Part shown: positions 36,959-48,689 of the stretch, piece after piece
Position numbering within the stretch: the stretch's first letter is position 1
How the letters are laid out: every line of letters starts with the position of its first letter
NCBI GenBank assembly: GCA_024138025.1
Contig: JAMXBD010000206.1
Location: forward strand, 1,054,001 to 1,118,000
Source of the DNA: Combretum micranthum
Lineage: Eukaryota > Streptophyta > Magnoliopsida > Myrtales > Combretaceae
Direction of reading: 5' to 3'
Length of the DNA: 64,000 nt
The notes under the pieces: model-generated
What the model saw: the letters and a program-made list of their open reading frames with translations, nothing else
Database searches by the model: none
What the model was told of the DNA's origin: nothing
Made by a program: the position numbers and the translations under genes

Positions 36959-37464
36959 TACAAATTTTCCAAAACTTGATTTATTCTTCTCAAAAAACTT
37001 AAAACATGTTCAATTAACTCTTTAAGGTTTACATTACTCAAAAAACCTGAAGCCTTGTTAATATCAATTAATTACTATTTTCATTATTTTCTCGTTAAAA
37101 TTTAAGCTTTTAACGTATATATGCAAATATCTTATATAAATATCCGATTTAACATTAAAATGAGAGAGAGGAGCCCATCTGGGAATAAATTGAGAAATGT
37201 TAAAAAGTCTAAATACTTTTCTATGTTGTAAATCTAGGTTAGAGTTTTTAATCAATTGGATTAAGTTGAAAGAAATATCCAGGTATATATATATTTGGTT
37301 TGTTACTTGTGTTTATTTAGAATAAAAACTTAACTTGACTAATTTAACCATCAGGCTTAATAATGTGTATAATGCTTGTGCGTGGGTGCTGGTAATAAGT
37401 GAAGAGCATCCATGTTATTATCACGGCAACTTGATGATCCATATGTCATTGTTCAAGAGTAGAG

Positions 37465-38114
37465 CAAGGCTGCAAACAAGCCGAGCTATTCATGAGCTAC
37501 TCGAACTTAGCTCGCTTGAAGCACGGTTCCGCTTAAGCTCAATTAGTAAATGAGCTAAGCCCAAGCCTAAAGTAAAGTTTGTTTATCTAAAAGAGCCAAA
37601 TTCGAGCTTTGATTTATGCTCGCGAGCCAACATGTGAGCATGCTTGTTTAGGCTCGTAAATAGGCTTGTGACTGGGCTCATTAACAAGCTCGTTATTAGA
37701 TTTATGAGTTTTTTTTTATACATAATATATTATCTATAACCACATAATAAATAAAAAAAAAAAACTAATTTTATTTATAATTATGTATATATAGCAACAC
37801 TTGTATATATATATATATATATATTATAGGTTTAAAAAATAGAAAATGGGTTATCTAAATAAGTTAAGCTCAGAATTAAATTCGAGGCTCAATAAAAGCT
37901 CATTAAGCTCGATAAAAAGCTCGGCTTAGCTCGAGCTTGTTTCATAAATGAGCCAAGCTCAAGTTCAAACTTAAGCTTGTTTAATTAAATGAGCAGAGCT
38001 CGAGGCTCGAGCCTCAATTTCACACTCGTTAAAAAACTCGACTTAAGGTCGAGCTCGTTAAATTTTAAATGAGCCAAGCCCGAGGCTTTGAAGCTCGACT
38101 TGTTTGCAGTCCTA
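37465..38114. mobile_element. Non-autonomous hAT-like element, GAGCTCG-rich, 650 bp
   Basis: The left end CAAGGCTGCAAACAAGCCGA pairs with the reverse complement of the right end, TAGGACTGCAAACAAGTCGA. The flanking octamers GAGTAGAG and TAGTGGAG agree at 6 of 8 positions. Subterminal sequence is dense in GAGCTCG, AAGCTCG and CTCGAGC around an AT-rich core. No coding capacity. It belongs to the same subclass as the element at 48,182. Confidence 0.8.
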
Positions 38115-38193
38115 TAGTGGAGTTACACATGGGAATGATCTGGGTAGATCTAGGTTATATCGTCATCGTGGTTATTAGAGAGTACCCAATAAC

Positions 38194-38230
<37 letters not shown>

Positions 38231-38889
38231 AATATTAATGTATGATTCAAGATACTAAGTTATCTCTTTGTTGAGTGTTAAGCTAAATGATAAAGATAAT
38301 TAAATGGCTATTTGTTTCATTTATATGATTATAATGCATGTGAGTTTGTCATTGGTTGTACACGTGCATGTGCTTATTGGTATATTGTACTAGGCTTCAG
38401 CTCACCCTTTATCTTTTTCAGGTACAGATGGAACCCCAATGGATTTAGACTTATCTGGATATGACTTCATTGTAGACTATGAGGAGGACATTAGTAGCAA
38501 GGATTACCCAATAGATATTTAAACATGATTTGTTAGGTTGCAAGAGATAGAAACCCTTATCATGTTATGTGGTTGTTATTCATGTATTAATCTACCGTGT
38601 TAAGGCATGGACTTACCTGTTAGTTTATATATGGGTGTATGTTTAGATGAACTATATGAACTATCCCTTGCTATCTATGTGTCGGAGGTACGAATTTCTA
38701 TAATAGCTGTAATAAAGTACTTATGTTGCGACTGTGGATTTGGAGTATTAATATATGTGTGTTGGAATTGTAAATGGTATATGTTGTGGTTATTAGCAAA
38801 TTATGAGCTTTTGCGAATTACGTGTTTATATGTTTTATGAACACATAGCGGATTGTAAGTACCTTTAAGTTTATGTCATTATATTATAC

Positions 38890-38892
<3 letters not shown>

Positions 38893-38922
<30 letters not shown>

Positions 38923-38953
38923 TGTATGTATGTATGTATGCATGTATGTATAT
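38893..38953 (+). repeat. (ATGT)n microsatellite
   Basis: About fourteen tandem ATGT-type units with one CATG interruption. Confidence 0.88.
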
Positions 38954-39039
38954 AGGAGCACAAACTATATAATGACCACACTTAGAGGTTATGTAGAATA
39001 ACTAAAATCGCAACTCATTTTAGAGAATTACAAATAATG

Positions 39040-42000
39040 TAACATTCTCATCATTCCAACTATCGTACTTTATATCTTTCTAAACCCAAACCCCGTTGGC
39101 CCGATATCTTTCTATCCCTTTAAACTTAGTATTTAGCATTTCGTCATCAAATCATGCAGAGCCACCAAATCATCGCCATATATTTTATAAGATTGAATCA
39201 TTGGGCACTTCACTTGCACATATAACTATCCTCTAATCTAATACATGTTAATTTAGCAATAAAAAAGGTACGAATTATCCAATATTTAAATTTGTAGGTT
39301 CTAATTCATTTATCATATTGGCTCTTCTAAATATTTCATATCATTAAATGAGTTGCTTATAATCCAGTGGTTAACGGCATCAATCTCTCAATCCAATTAA
39401 TTTGATTTGATTTTCCCTCTACTAAGACCAACAGATATGATATATTAATATGTGGTATATAGGAAAAAAAATTAAAAATAACATGTAATTAATTTATTTA
39501 TGTACTCAATATACGAAGGTTAATGTACGAGGGATGTAGGGCCTGAAGGTATCCGCACACGAAACCAATAGACAAGGAAAGAAATTATTTATTTTATGCC
39601 TTACTTATTGACTCAGGGCAGGTTGTCCATCCACAAAGGCTTCCATCATTTTCCATCCAACGTTTTTATCGAGTTATATTTCAGCTAGTATTATTCTTAA
39701 GTTTTATTAGGGTAAACTATAAAATAATCTTTATCTTTATTTCAAATCTTAAACGATTAAACTCTTAAATATTCTTAAAAAATGATATTAAAGCCCACAA
39801 TTGACTTACATATATATGGATAATACCACTTACCGCCATCAATGAATCATCCAATACATTCCATTTATAGAGATTCTCATATTCATATCAAAAAGTTCTA
39901 TTTTTTTTTCCCCAATTCAATTATACAATTGAAAAAAAAAAGTATACATTTCAATTTTTTCTTTTCCAATTCAAGTATACAATTAGTTGATAATGATCTT
40001 ATAGCCTAAAGACATCGTGTCTAATTTTTGAAAAATATGTGATTCATATCTTTTCCTTATTATAATGACAAAAAATTATTCAGTCGGTTAAGTTTCTTTT
40101 TCTAGAAAGAAACATTATATCATGACTCGTTTGTCATACTTGAATATCAATGGCATGCGAGCTAATGCGAGTCGCTGTCTATTTCTTTTGAATTTTGGTT
40201 CTAAAATTCCAATTCTTTTATTGCCTCAGAGATAGGGACATATATCACTTGTCTCATTAAAAAAATTGACTTACATGCCTTCACTTGGCTCGTTGAAAAG
40301 ATCAATTATTTCAATAAATTTACTTGATAATCATTGCGATTGCGAAATTTTCTAATTTGAACAAGTTTGCTTATCTAATCTGACCACCTTAAAAAAATCA
40401 AATCAAATGCTATTTACTAAATAATAGTTGCGAATTTAGAGCCTATTAAGCTTTTAAAGAATACTAATGGAGCCACCCATGCATAACACATGCACAAAAT
40501 AAATACATATACTATATGTGTGTGTCGACCCTTAGTGGTGAGTGGCATTCATTAGCTAAACTGTAAAATGATAATATGGCTTGATTATAAATTGCATTGA
40601 TAATAAAAATAAAAAAATATAATAAATATTGCATATCCTTCTTCTACATTCTATATATATATATATTTGTGCATCTTACTTTACTATTTTTATCCATGTT
40701 TTAATTTAATAGTTTTACCTTTTAAGTATAGTTATGATCTTTTAAAAAGTGAATAGATGCGAAGAAAAACCTCTCACTTTAATATAATATAAAAGATAAA
40801 CAAAGTTGTCTTAGTCTTTATTAAATTTTAACATAGCTTCTGTAGTCCTAGTCAATGCTTATAACTTTTCTAAACTAGCTTCAAGGGAATTGCCATAATT
40901 TTCTCTCAGTTATGAGAATTTTATAACACTTCAAATCTTGAGTTGTCCCAACAATTATAAACATATTAAACCTTAGAATCTACTAACAACTACAAATTAT
41001 AACTCCAATTGTGACGCATGAAGTAGCATAATTAACAAAGACTAATCAACAATTAATCTCAAAAGCAAACATGAATTTGGATAAATTCTCAATATGATGG
41101 ATAGTAATATTATTATGATGTGTTGTCTAAAGAACAAAATAAAACAAATATATGTAGTCTTACTTCAAAACCTACACACAAAATTATTCTAAAAAAAAGG
41201 AGAAAATAATTAAAAGGCCAATTGCGGGCCCTAACTAGCAATTATGGGGTATACCCTTATAACTAATGTAGTTCTCCAAATGAGCTTCGTTTGCATATAT
41301 AATAAGGATTTTGAATCATATTAAAAGTTATAACTATTGAAGGTGGATCCTTTAGACTCGCCTAATTTGTCTAAAAATTAGCTGTTATCTACTCTGCATC
41401 AAATTGTGCAATTACACTTTGATCACATATCTTAATCACATTTTTTTTAATATACCAAATCAATGCGTACACTTCACAGGTAACATCATTTTACTAAAAG
41501 AGGGTCAAGATGCCTACAAAGTTCTTTTATAAATAACAAAACTAAGTTTAACTAGCTAATTACAAATCACATATAAAAAAAAAAGCCTAAATCTCAAATC
41601 TGTTGAACAATGCATTGAAAATATGGACTCCCTAATCTCCATAATATCTCTATTCGCTAGTGTCATTCCTTTTTTTTTTTTTAATTTAACCAAATCAACC
41701 ATTAATAGTAACACTTCATCCGAAACTATATTTGAAAAAGATAAAAAGGTAAATGAGAACCTAGCATATATATGCCACAATCACATGCACATGCACATGC
41801 TCAAACAATTCACATCCACATATAGATATACAACTAAATAAAACAATCAATATTTTATTATCTTTAACTTAAACCAGACAAAACAACATGAGTACAATTT
41901 GGTATCTTGCTCATATAAAAATAATGCATAAATATGATTGGATACTTCCCTACATTCATAAGTCCAAGAATCATTTAAATTTATATAAATCATTTTCAAG

Positions 42001-43230
42001 CATGACTCCTCTCAGAAACAATATCTTATAAGGATTATTAAGTTACCATGTTAGTGGCACACACAACAAATAATTATTAGGTCATTTCTTTAATTAGATT
42101 CATTTAAGTAAATATTAGAAACAAGTACAACCAACAAACACATTATATATGTATCAAATCTCAAAGGAAAAATTGAATTACTATAAATTATTGTAGCATT
42201 TATTATAAGTCTAGCTTTGTGTATGGATCATAATTACCTCTCATGGATTATTCCCTTTCAGTTTTACATTAAGTGTTTGAAGTATTAGATTGAATAAAAT
42301 TCCATTTGAAATGTTAAAAACACATTTAAAGAAATTGGCAAATTGGTGCAAAAGGTTTGGAGAATGCGAAATAGTCGAAAGCATCTTATCCCAATAATCC
42401 GTACTAACTCAAGTTAGTCTAGATTAACTCACAATGCACATGTATCATTTAATTTATGAAAGTGCTTTTTATAAAAACTACAAAAACTTGAACAAAAGCG
42501 TGTAGAAACTTTATTCATTCGACACAATCGACCAAATGTCAATCCAACATCTTCTTCTTCAATTAAATAATCGTTGGCAATTCCCCAAACATGAAAATCC
42601 AATAAAATCACAATTAAAACACAATAATTCAGAATCTTACGTGGATTTCCTCAAAATTGTTATTCCACTATCAAAACCCATCAAACTCGATATTAAACTT
42701 GAATTATTCACGCATAAAACATTAGCCATAACTTCTTACACTTAAAGAACATTCATACTTACTAGAATTATGCATTTAACTCATAAGAATCCGGTGTCTC
42801 TATTTCTTTTTCACAACTACATCTTTGAAAATTTTAAGATTCTTCAAGAACTCGTTCAACAGCACCAAAATCACAAAAGAAAAGAAAGGAACGTCTTATC
42901 CGTCTTGCGAAATTGAATGATAACCTTGATTGAATGGTTGTTTGGCGATGGAAGGGGGGAAAAAAAAAAGGAGAGGGAGAAAGGATCGTCGTAGGTATAT
43001 ATATGTTTGTTTAAATTTTGAAGTAAAAGGATGACTTTACCCAAAACAAACAAGTATTTACATTTCAGACCATATGAAAGGAAAATAGGTTATTTCAAAT
43101 TTTTTCACAAACTCCTAACGAATTATCTTGTAACTTTTTCCTTGGTACTTCAATAAAATTTCATAATACTGCCAATTATTAGAGTAGGATAAGAAATCCA
43201 TGCTGAGAGTTGAAATAGGGTGGCATTAAT
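39040..43230. other. Intergenic, no gene
   Basis: More than 4 kb of AT-rich DNA. The open frames here (for example 41,556-41,841 and 42,429-42,745) are short, overlap on both strands and show no family features. No bounded mobile element could be supported. Confidence 0.5.
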
Positions 43231-43873
43231 GTCAGCGTGTTAGTAATAAAAATCTATAAATTGAATGGTTATCATAAATAATTAATTTAATAAATAATCA
43301 TTTGAATGCACTACACTCCAAATATGTTTGGTTCCTTATATTCATACATATATTTTTGACATATATAGATCTGTATTTTTTTTTCAATAAACATATTAAA
43401 ATTCAAACACAAAAATTGTTCAGAAAATAAATTGAAAATTAACCCCACACCCACCCAATATGTGTGTGTGTGTGTGTAACAAATAAAATGAAATGTGATC
43501 CAAATGTCCCATCAAAAAATGGACACACTCTTACAATTTTAATCAATCATGGAATGGACCTCTGACTCTATTTCGAAAAATTTCCATGTAGGAAGGAAAG
43601 GAAAAAAAAGGAAAACGTAAATCACAAACCCAAGATTTTTATGCAACTTTTATCCGTAGATAGAAACGCACTTCTTGTTTTTTAGATATTTTTGAAGATG
43701 ACCACTTATTGTAATAGCTGTATAGTATAAAAAACGAAATGATTTTATGATGGGCTGACCAAAATATATAAAGGTGGTCCTATGATTTTTCAGAATAAAA
43801 AACTTCAAGAAGGAGAGAAGTTTTTTTTTTTTTTTTTTTTTGAAGTTGGATCGTATATATTAGATATCTCCAC

Positions 43874-44785
43874 TAGGGGTGTGCACGGTACGGTTCGGTT
43901 CGGTTTACACCTTGAACCGAACCGTACCATATTTTACGGTTCGGTTTTTATTTTAAATTCGAACTTAAGCATACGGTTCGGTTCGTAATTTTTTCGAACC
44001 GAAAAAAAAAACGGTTCGGTTTATGGTTCGAACCGTTTTTAGTTATAAAATAAAAAATATATTTTATCGAAAAACTTCCATTACATATTTTTTATCACTA
44101 ATGTAAATATAAACAACAATATTTTAAATTAATTATTTACTAAATAAATATATATAACTTATAGAAGGAAAGGATTTCGTCCATTATAAAATTATAATTG
44201 TAACTAGTCTTATTTTTTTGAAAATATCTTGAACTATAATGGTATACTAGACTTTATCCCAATATAAAACATAAAATTTAATTCGTTGTATGCTTTTAAC
44301 TAACATATTATTAATTATATAAATCAATAAGTAACTAAATAATAAAATTAGATTAATTAGTAAGACAAATATAAAAAAAAATGTAGGAGTTAGAATACTA
44401 GAGGCAAAAATCTAAAATTTATCTTATTTGTAGACAATATAACAATTAAAACATATTATGAAAAATCTAATTTTATTCTAATGAATGATACATATCTAAG
44501 TCACAAATCTTAAAAGCAATTAATTTTAAAAAACATTAATTGTTTTTAAGATTTGTGATTTAGATATGTATCATTCATAAAGCAATTAAGAGTAAAAATA
44601 ATATATTTAATTTTTTTAAAATATAAAACGGTTAGGTTCGGTTCATGGTCCCGAACCGAACCGCGAACCGTTTGCCCTTCACCGAACGAACTACGAACCG
44701 AACCTTTTCAAAAAAAAAAATCGAAATTTCGGTTCGATCCGATCCGATTCGGTTCACTATTCGGTCGATTTTTTTTGCACCCCTA
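43874..44785. mobile_element. Non-autonomous hAT-like element, CGGTTCGG-rich, 912 bp
   Basis: Ends are TAGGGGTGTGCACGG...TTGCACCCCTA. The target duplication ATCTCCAC is exact at 43,866-43,873 and 44,786-44,793. Both subterminal regions consist of CGGTTCGGTT / AACCGAACCG arrays and the core is AT-rich. The paralogous locus near 25,460 lacks the insertion. The core contains a near-perfect 44-bp foldback at 44,481-44,578. Confidence 0.94.
44481..44578. repeat. Near-perfect 44-bp inverted repeat with 10-nt loop
   Basis: The left arm (44,481-44,524, starting ATGAATGATACATATCTAA) is the reverse complement of the right arm (44,535-44,578, ending TAGATATGTATCATTCAT) except at two positions. At both, the left G faces a right T, so the plus-strand RNA would pair fully with two G-U wobbles. 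The loop is TTTAAAAAAC. It lies inside the hAT-like element. Confidence 0.9.
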
Positions 44786-45458
44786 ATCTCCACCCTACTT
44801 GCTTGCATTTTCTGGTGACAATTATACCTCAATAGCCATAAGTTAACTGAAATTAGTGTCCTTTGGAAAATGAAAACAGCTGTTAGCATTGTTTATTTCT
44901 ACCATATAATAGCTGACATTTAATGCACCAAACCGAACTCCACGGTGTCAACGAGATTATGTTAAACACCTAATACTTGGTCCAACAAATAAATCTTTCT
45001 TTCATTTTTTCCACAGGCAAGAACAAGTAAACCGAATATGAGATCTCAAATTCTAGTCTTTCCCGGTTTTGATTTAAGTGAGCATAAAATATTTAGACTT
45101 GCATTCCATTCAATCCTTGTCGATGGATAGATTTTGAGTGGATAATATAGGTTTGAGGATAAATTTGAATACAATTTTATAAAATTTATTTGCACAAAAT
45201 AGGCCGTCAATATAATATTTCTATATCTTGTACTTATCTTATGACTTATAAGATAAGATATATTAGCACAACCCTGTAAAAATTATAATCATATATATGA
45301 CACAATATATTTTACCTAAACATATTATTGGATGGTTGCCTTTTATTGAAAACAGCAAAAACCATATATAATAAGCCCATCTATCCATTAAAAACTAGAA
45401 TATTATTTAAGGCTTTTAGTTCCTACTTTCGATCTTTCTTGATCTCATTTTTCCTAAA

Positions 45459-46054
45459 TAGAGGTGTAAAAAAAAAAAACACAATGAAACCAAAAAACCA
45501 AACAAAAACTAAAAAACCAATCTAAAAAGAATAGATAACTGGCCTATCAGTTTCATTTAGAATTAGACTTTTCAATTTTTTTTTTTACGGTTTTGGTTTC
45601 GGTTTATAATCACAAGAAATCAATGGTTTCGATTAATCAATCCAATATATAATATTCGTTGGTATTGAATTTTAAGCCTTATGAATTAGTATTAGACGTA
45701 TGTTCTTAGTTTGTTGGTTTTATAATTATTTGATTTGTTGATTTAAAATAGTTTAATGTAATTGTGTTATTTGACATGTTCAATTGCAGTTTTTTAATAT
45801 AATCATGAAACAAAATGGTATATTTTTTATGGTTATAATTGAAAATAAGGCTGGTTGCAAGTTTTGGTTAATTATTGTATTCAATGGTTAAAAACTAAAC
45901 AAATGAAAAAATTAATTGAAAAAAAATCGGTAACCATTAAGATAGTTAACTATTAATAATGGTAGGTTTTGGGTTAAGATATCAAAAACCGATCATTATG
46001 ATTTGATTTAAAAAATAAGTCATTATCCAATTAAGCAAACCCTGAACACCTCTA
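45459..46054. mobile_element. Non-autonomous hAT-like element, AACCAA-rich, 596 bp
   Basis: Ends are TAGAGGTGTAAAA...TGAACACCTCTA. The flanks TTCCTAAA (45,451-45,458) and CTCCTAAA (46,055-46,062) match at 7 of 8. Internal phrases (AACCAAAAAACCAA, AAAACCAATCTAAAAA, AACCGATCATTATG) are decayed counterparts of those in the element at 26,937, with many C-to-T type changes. Confidence 0.88.
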
Positions 46055-46062
46055 CTCCTAAA

Positions 46063-47230
46063 TACTATCATTTACTAACTTATACAAATATATATGTATA
46101 TGCATATATCACCTCTACCTCTTTTATCACCGCACTTTTTACAATATCTTTTTCAAAGTAATCTAATATTTCTTTGAGTGTGTTTTTTTTTTTTTCCTTG
46201 GTAGTTTTAATTTGGGAGCCCTATCCCTTTCATGTTATATACTTTATCAACAATAGTGTTGAAGACAAGAACAATAGGCTATGCTTTATTTATTTATTTT
46301 CCCCTGTTGTTTATGGATATACCCTACTCCTTTTCCCCCCTCCATGCAAGATGAATACATAAGTAACATAACTGCCAGCAAGCAAAAGAATATCAGTAGA
46401 TTTTTTTTTCAGTATAGTTTACATAGTACTAATTAAGATTTTATGATTTCCTATTTAACTCTGTGCTTTTTTATTGATCTAATTTGCTTTCTATAATGTA
46501 GCTTAAATGTACAAAAATTAAAATAATAATGGATTCTACTTGATTTGAATATAATGATGATTAAAATCATAGGCCCACTATGTTAAGTCTTCATTTTGAA
46601 AGAGATTGCATGAGAGCTTGACGCTTGCTAAGGAAAAAAAAATGGTGTGGGTAATTTTCATTATGTTTGTCTTGATTTTTATGCTGCATTTTACCTCCAT
46701 CATATATCATCAAAAAGCTAAATTAATTAGTCTACTAACAAATGCCAGAAGAATTATGGATGCTGCATTTGCCCACACAATGGTATTACCTTGTCTAAGA
46801 GAGATATATAACAATATCTATTATTATTAATTGAATTTTTTTTTTCTTTTAAGAAAATCATAAGAGGCAAAAAATTCATATATTGAAATAAGGGCAATTA
46901 TTTTATTGAACGGTTACCAATAGTAAGTGTTATTGTCCATTAGTATTTATAAATGTAAAAAAAGGAAAATTTACAAGTTTCGAGGAAGATGTATAGCTTG
47001 TTTTAAAATTTTATTTCAAAATTTTGATATTATAAAAATATAATCGGAGGGTTTTCAAGGTTCCACGACAAGAATTTGAATCAAGGAAAGAGAAAGAGAG
47101 AGAAATATGTATGAAGGAGTTGGATACTTCTTCTATTCCTTTCTTTCCTTGATACAGCTGGGCCATCCTAGACTTGAACCAGAGACATCACTCATTTAAT
47201 AAATCATCCCACCTACGATTCAATTGATAG
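46063..47230. other. Intergenic, no supported gene
   Basis: AT-rich DNA. A 74-codon frame at 46,606-46,830 encodes a hydrophobic stretch but has no family similarity that I recognise, no intron signals and no leader. Nothing else stands out. Confidence 0.45.
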
Positions 47231-47238
47231 ATTATAGG

Positions 47239-47464
47239 TAGAGGTGAGCACGCAGACCTGGCAGGTCCGGTCGAGCCGGTTCATATGGACCCGTGGGTTA
47301 AACGGGCTCAGCCATTTTAGCCCGCATTTAAACGAGCCAAAATTTCTAGGTCTGGGCCCAGCCAACTAGCGCGACAGGCCGATCCATGAGACAAACGAAT
47401 ATTTTTTTTTGTTATTTTTTATATTAGTTTATGTAAAAATTAGTATATTTATATATTTTAAGGT

Positions 47465-47495
<31 letters not shown>

Positions 47496-48126
47496 GATTA
47501 GTTTTCTTACCATTTTGATTACTTATAAATAAAAACAAGTTTTTTAAATGATTTATTTGGAATCTGTTTAGATGGTCTGTTTTTCATCTATATATGTATC
47601 TGTATCTAAAAGATATATGTAAATATATCCGATTTGTGTTTATGTTTTATCTATATTTGATCTATTTGATCTTTTCATGAGAACTACCAATTTTTTTCAT
47701 CTATATCTATTTTTTAATAAATAATTTTTAAAAAATGTTTGAAAAACGTGTTTGTATTTGCCTAAAAAAGCTAAATATACAAACCCTAGATATCATATTA
47801 CACTTAAATCAATAAACATATACTTAAAAAATATTATAATACTTATGATGCATGTATTAATCTATTTTCTTCCATAATATATGATAAATAATTACTAATA
47901 TATTATTATATTATTCTTATTCTTAAACTTTTCCTCTCTTTTTTTTTAACTTGTGGCCCATAGGCTGGACTGGGCCATCATAAGTTATCCCGCTTTGGCC
48001 CACTAACAAAACGGGTTGGGCCAATTTGGCTAGCATTTAAACGGGCAAAAAAAATTGGCCATGACCCGCTTTTTTGAGCGAGTAAACGGGCCGGGTCATG
48101 GGCTACAACTTGTATGTCCAGCTTTA
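47239..48126. mobile_element. Non-autonomous hAT-like element, AACGGGC-rich, 888 bp
   Basis: The left end TAGAGGTGAGCACGC pairs imperfectly with the reverse complement of the right end, TAAAGCTGGACATAC. The target duplication ATTATAGG is exact at 47,231-47,238 and 48,127-48,134. Subterminal arrays of AACGGGC, GGGCC and GGCCCA enclose an AT-rich core with a (TA)n tract near 47,466-47,492. There is no coding capacity. Only 55 bp separate it from the next element. Confidence 0.9.
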
Positions 48127-48181
48127 ATTATAGGTCCTTGTATTGGATTTTTTCATCACGTTTATTATGCATAGTATTAAA

Positions 48182-48680
48182 TAAGGGTGCAAACGAGCCA
48201 GGCCGAGCCAGGCTTTTGCCAGCTCGCACTCGGCTAGTTTATTTTTTAACGAGCTCTAGCCGAGCCGGGCTTTTAATGAGCCTGGAATATGTAGGCTCGG
48301 GCCCCAGCCCGTAAGCTCGAGCTTGTTTCGTTAAACGAGCTTGAGCTTGGCTCGTTTCGCTTATATAATTTTTTTATTTTATATATAATATTAAATTAAT
48401 ATAAATAATTTATATAATATTACATTAATATATTTAATAATATAATATCAATATTATATATATTAAAAGAGCCTGTTCACGAGCTTGGCTCGCGATCCTT
48501 TAACGAGCCTATTCACGAGCTTTGTTCTCGAGCCCATAACGTGCTTGTTTGCGAGCTGGCTTGCGAGCCTGAGATGGAGCTCGAGCTTGGCTCGTTTAGC
48601 TAAACGAACCGAGTCGAGTCGAGCTTGAAATGAGCCGAGCTCGAGTAGCTTGCAAATAGCTCAGCTCGTTTATAGCCCTA
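48182..48680. mobile_element. Non-autonomous hAT-like element, GAGCCGAGC-rich, 499 bp
   Basis: The left end TAAGGGTGCAAACGAGC pairs with the reverse complement of the right end, TAGGGCTATAAACGAGC. The target duplication GTATTAAA is exact at 48,174-48,181 and 48,681-48,688. Subterminal regions repeat GAGCTCG, GAGCCGAGC and GCTCGAGC, as in the element at 37,465. The core is AT-rich and non-coding. Confidence 0.93.
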
Positions 48681-48689
48681 GTATTAAAC

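Larger units (their letters stand above)
36300..39032 (+). mobile_element. LTR-like sequence related to the nested LTR, carrying a hAT-like insertion
   Basis: A segment at 38,381-38,430 (TGTACTAGGC…GCTCACCCTTTATC…TTTTTCAGGTA) parallels 34,939-34,980, and an (ATGT)n array follows in both. The right end could be TTAGAGAATTACA near 39,032. The left boundary is uncertain. Short repeats TGTGTAGAAGGTCAT occur at about 36,815-36,955. A 650-bp hAT-like element interrupts it at 37,465-38,114. No coding region is visible. Confidence 0.45.
43238..45072 (+). repeat. Dispersed repeat, copy 2 (with hAT-like insertion)
   Basis: Similar to 24,644-25,741 in the same orientation, as described for that copy. 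The similarity is interrupted by the 912-bp element at 43,874-44,785 and its target duplication. Without the insertion this copy is about 915 bp, mainly because the TA-rich stretches are shorter. Confidence 0.8.

Noticed and set aside
35196..38953. (ATGT)n arrays considered as possible CRISPR-like or satellite arrays
   Set aside because: They are simple tetranucleotide microsatellites inside LTR-like sequence, without spacers or long units.
39350..39420. tRNA/SINE-like phrase AATCCAGTGGTTAACGGCATC
   Set aside because: It has a loose box A-like look but no GGTTCGAAT-type box B and no cloverleaf could be drawn. A similar phrase near 16,376 fails in the same way.
46606..46830. 74-codon frame with a hydrophobic segment
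   Set aside because: No known family, no promoter or splice context, and surrounding DNA is repeat-rich. Chance is the simpler explanation.
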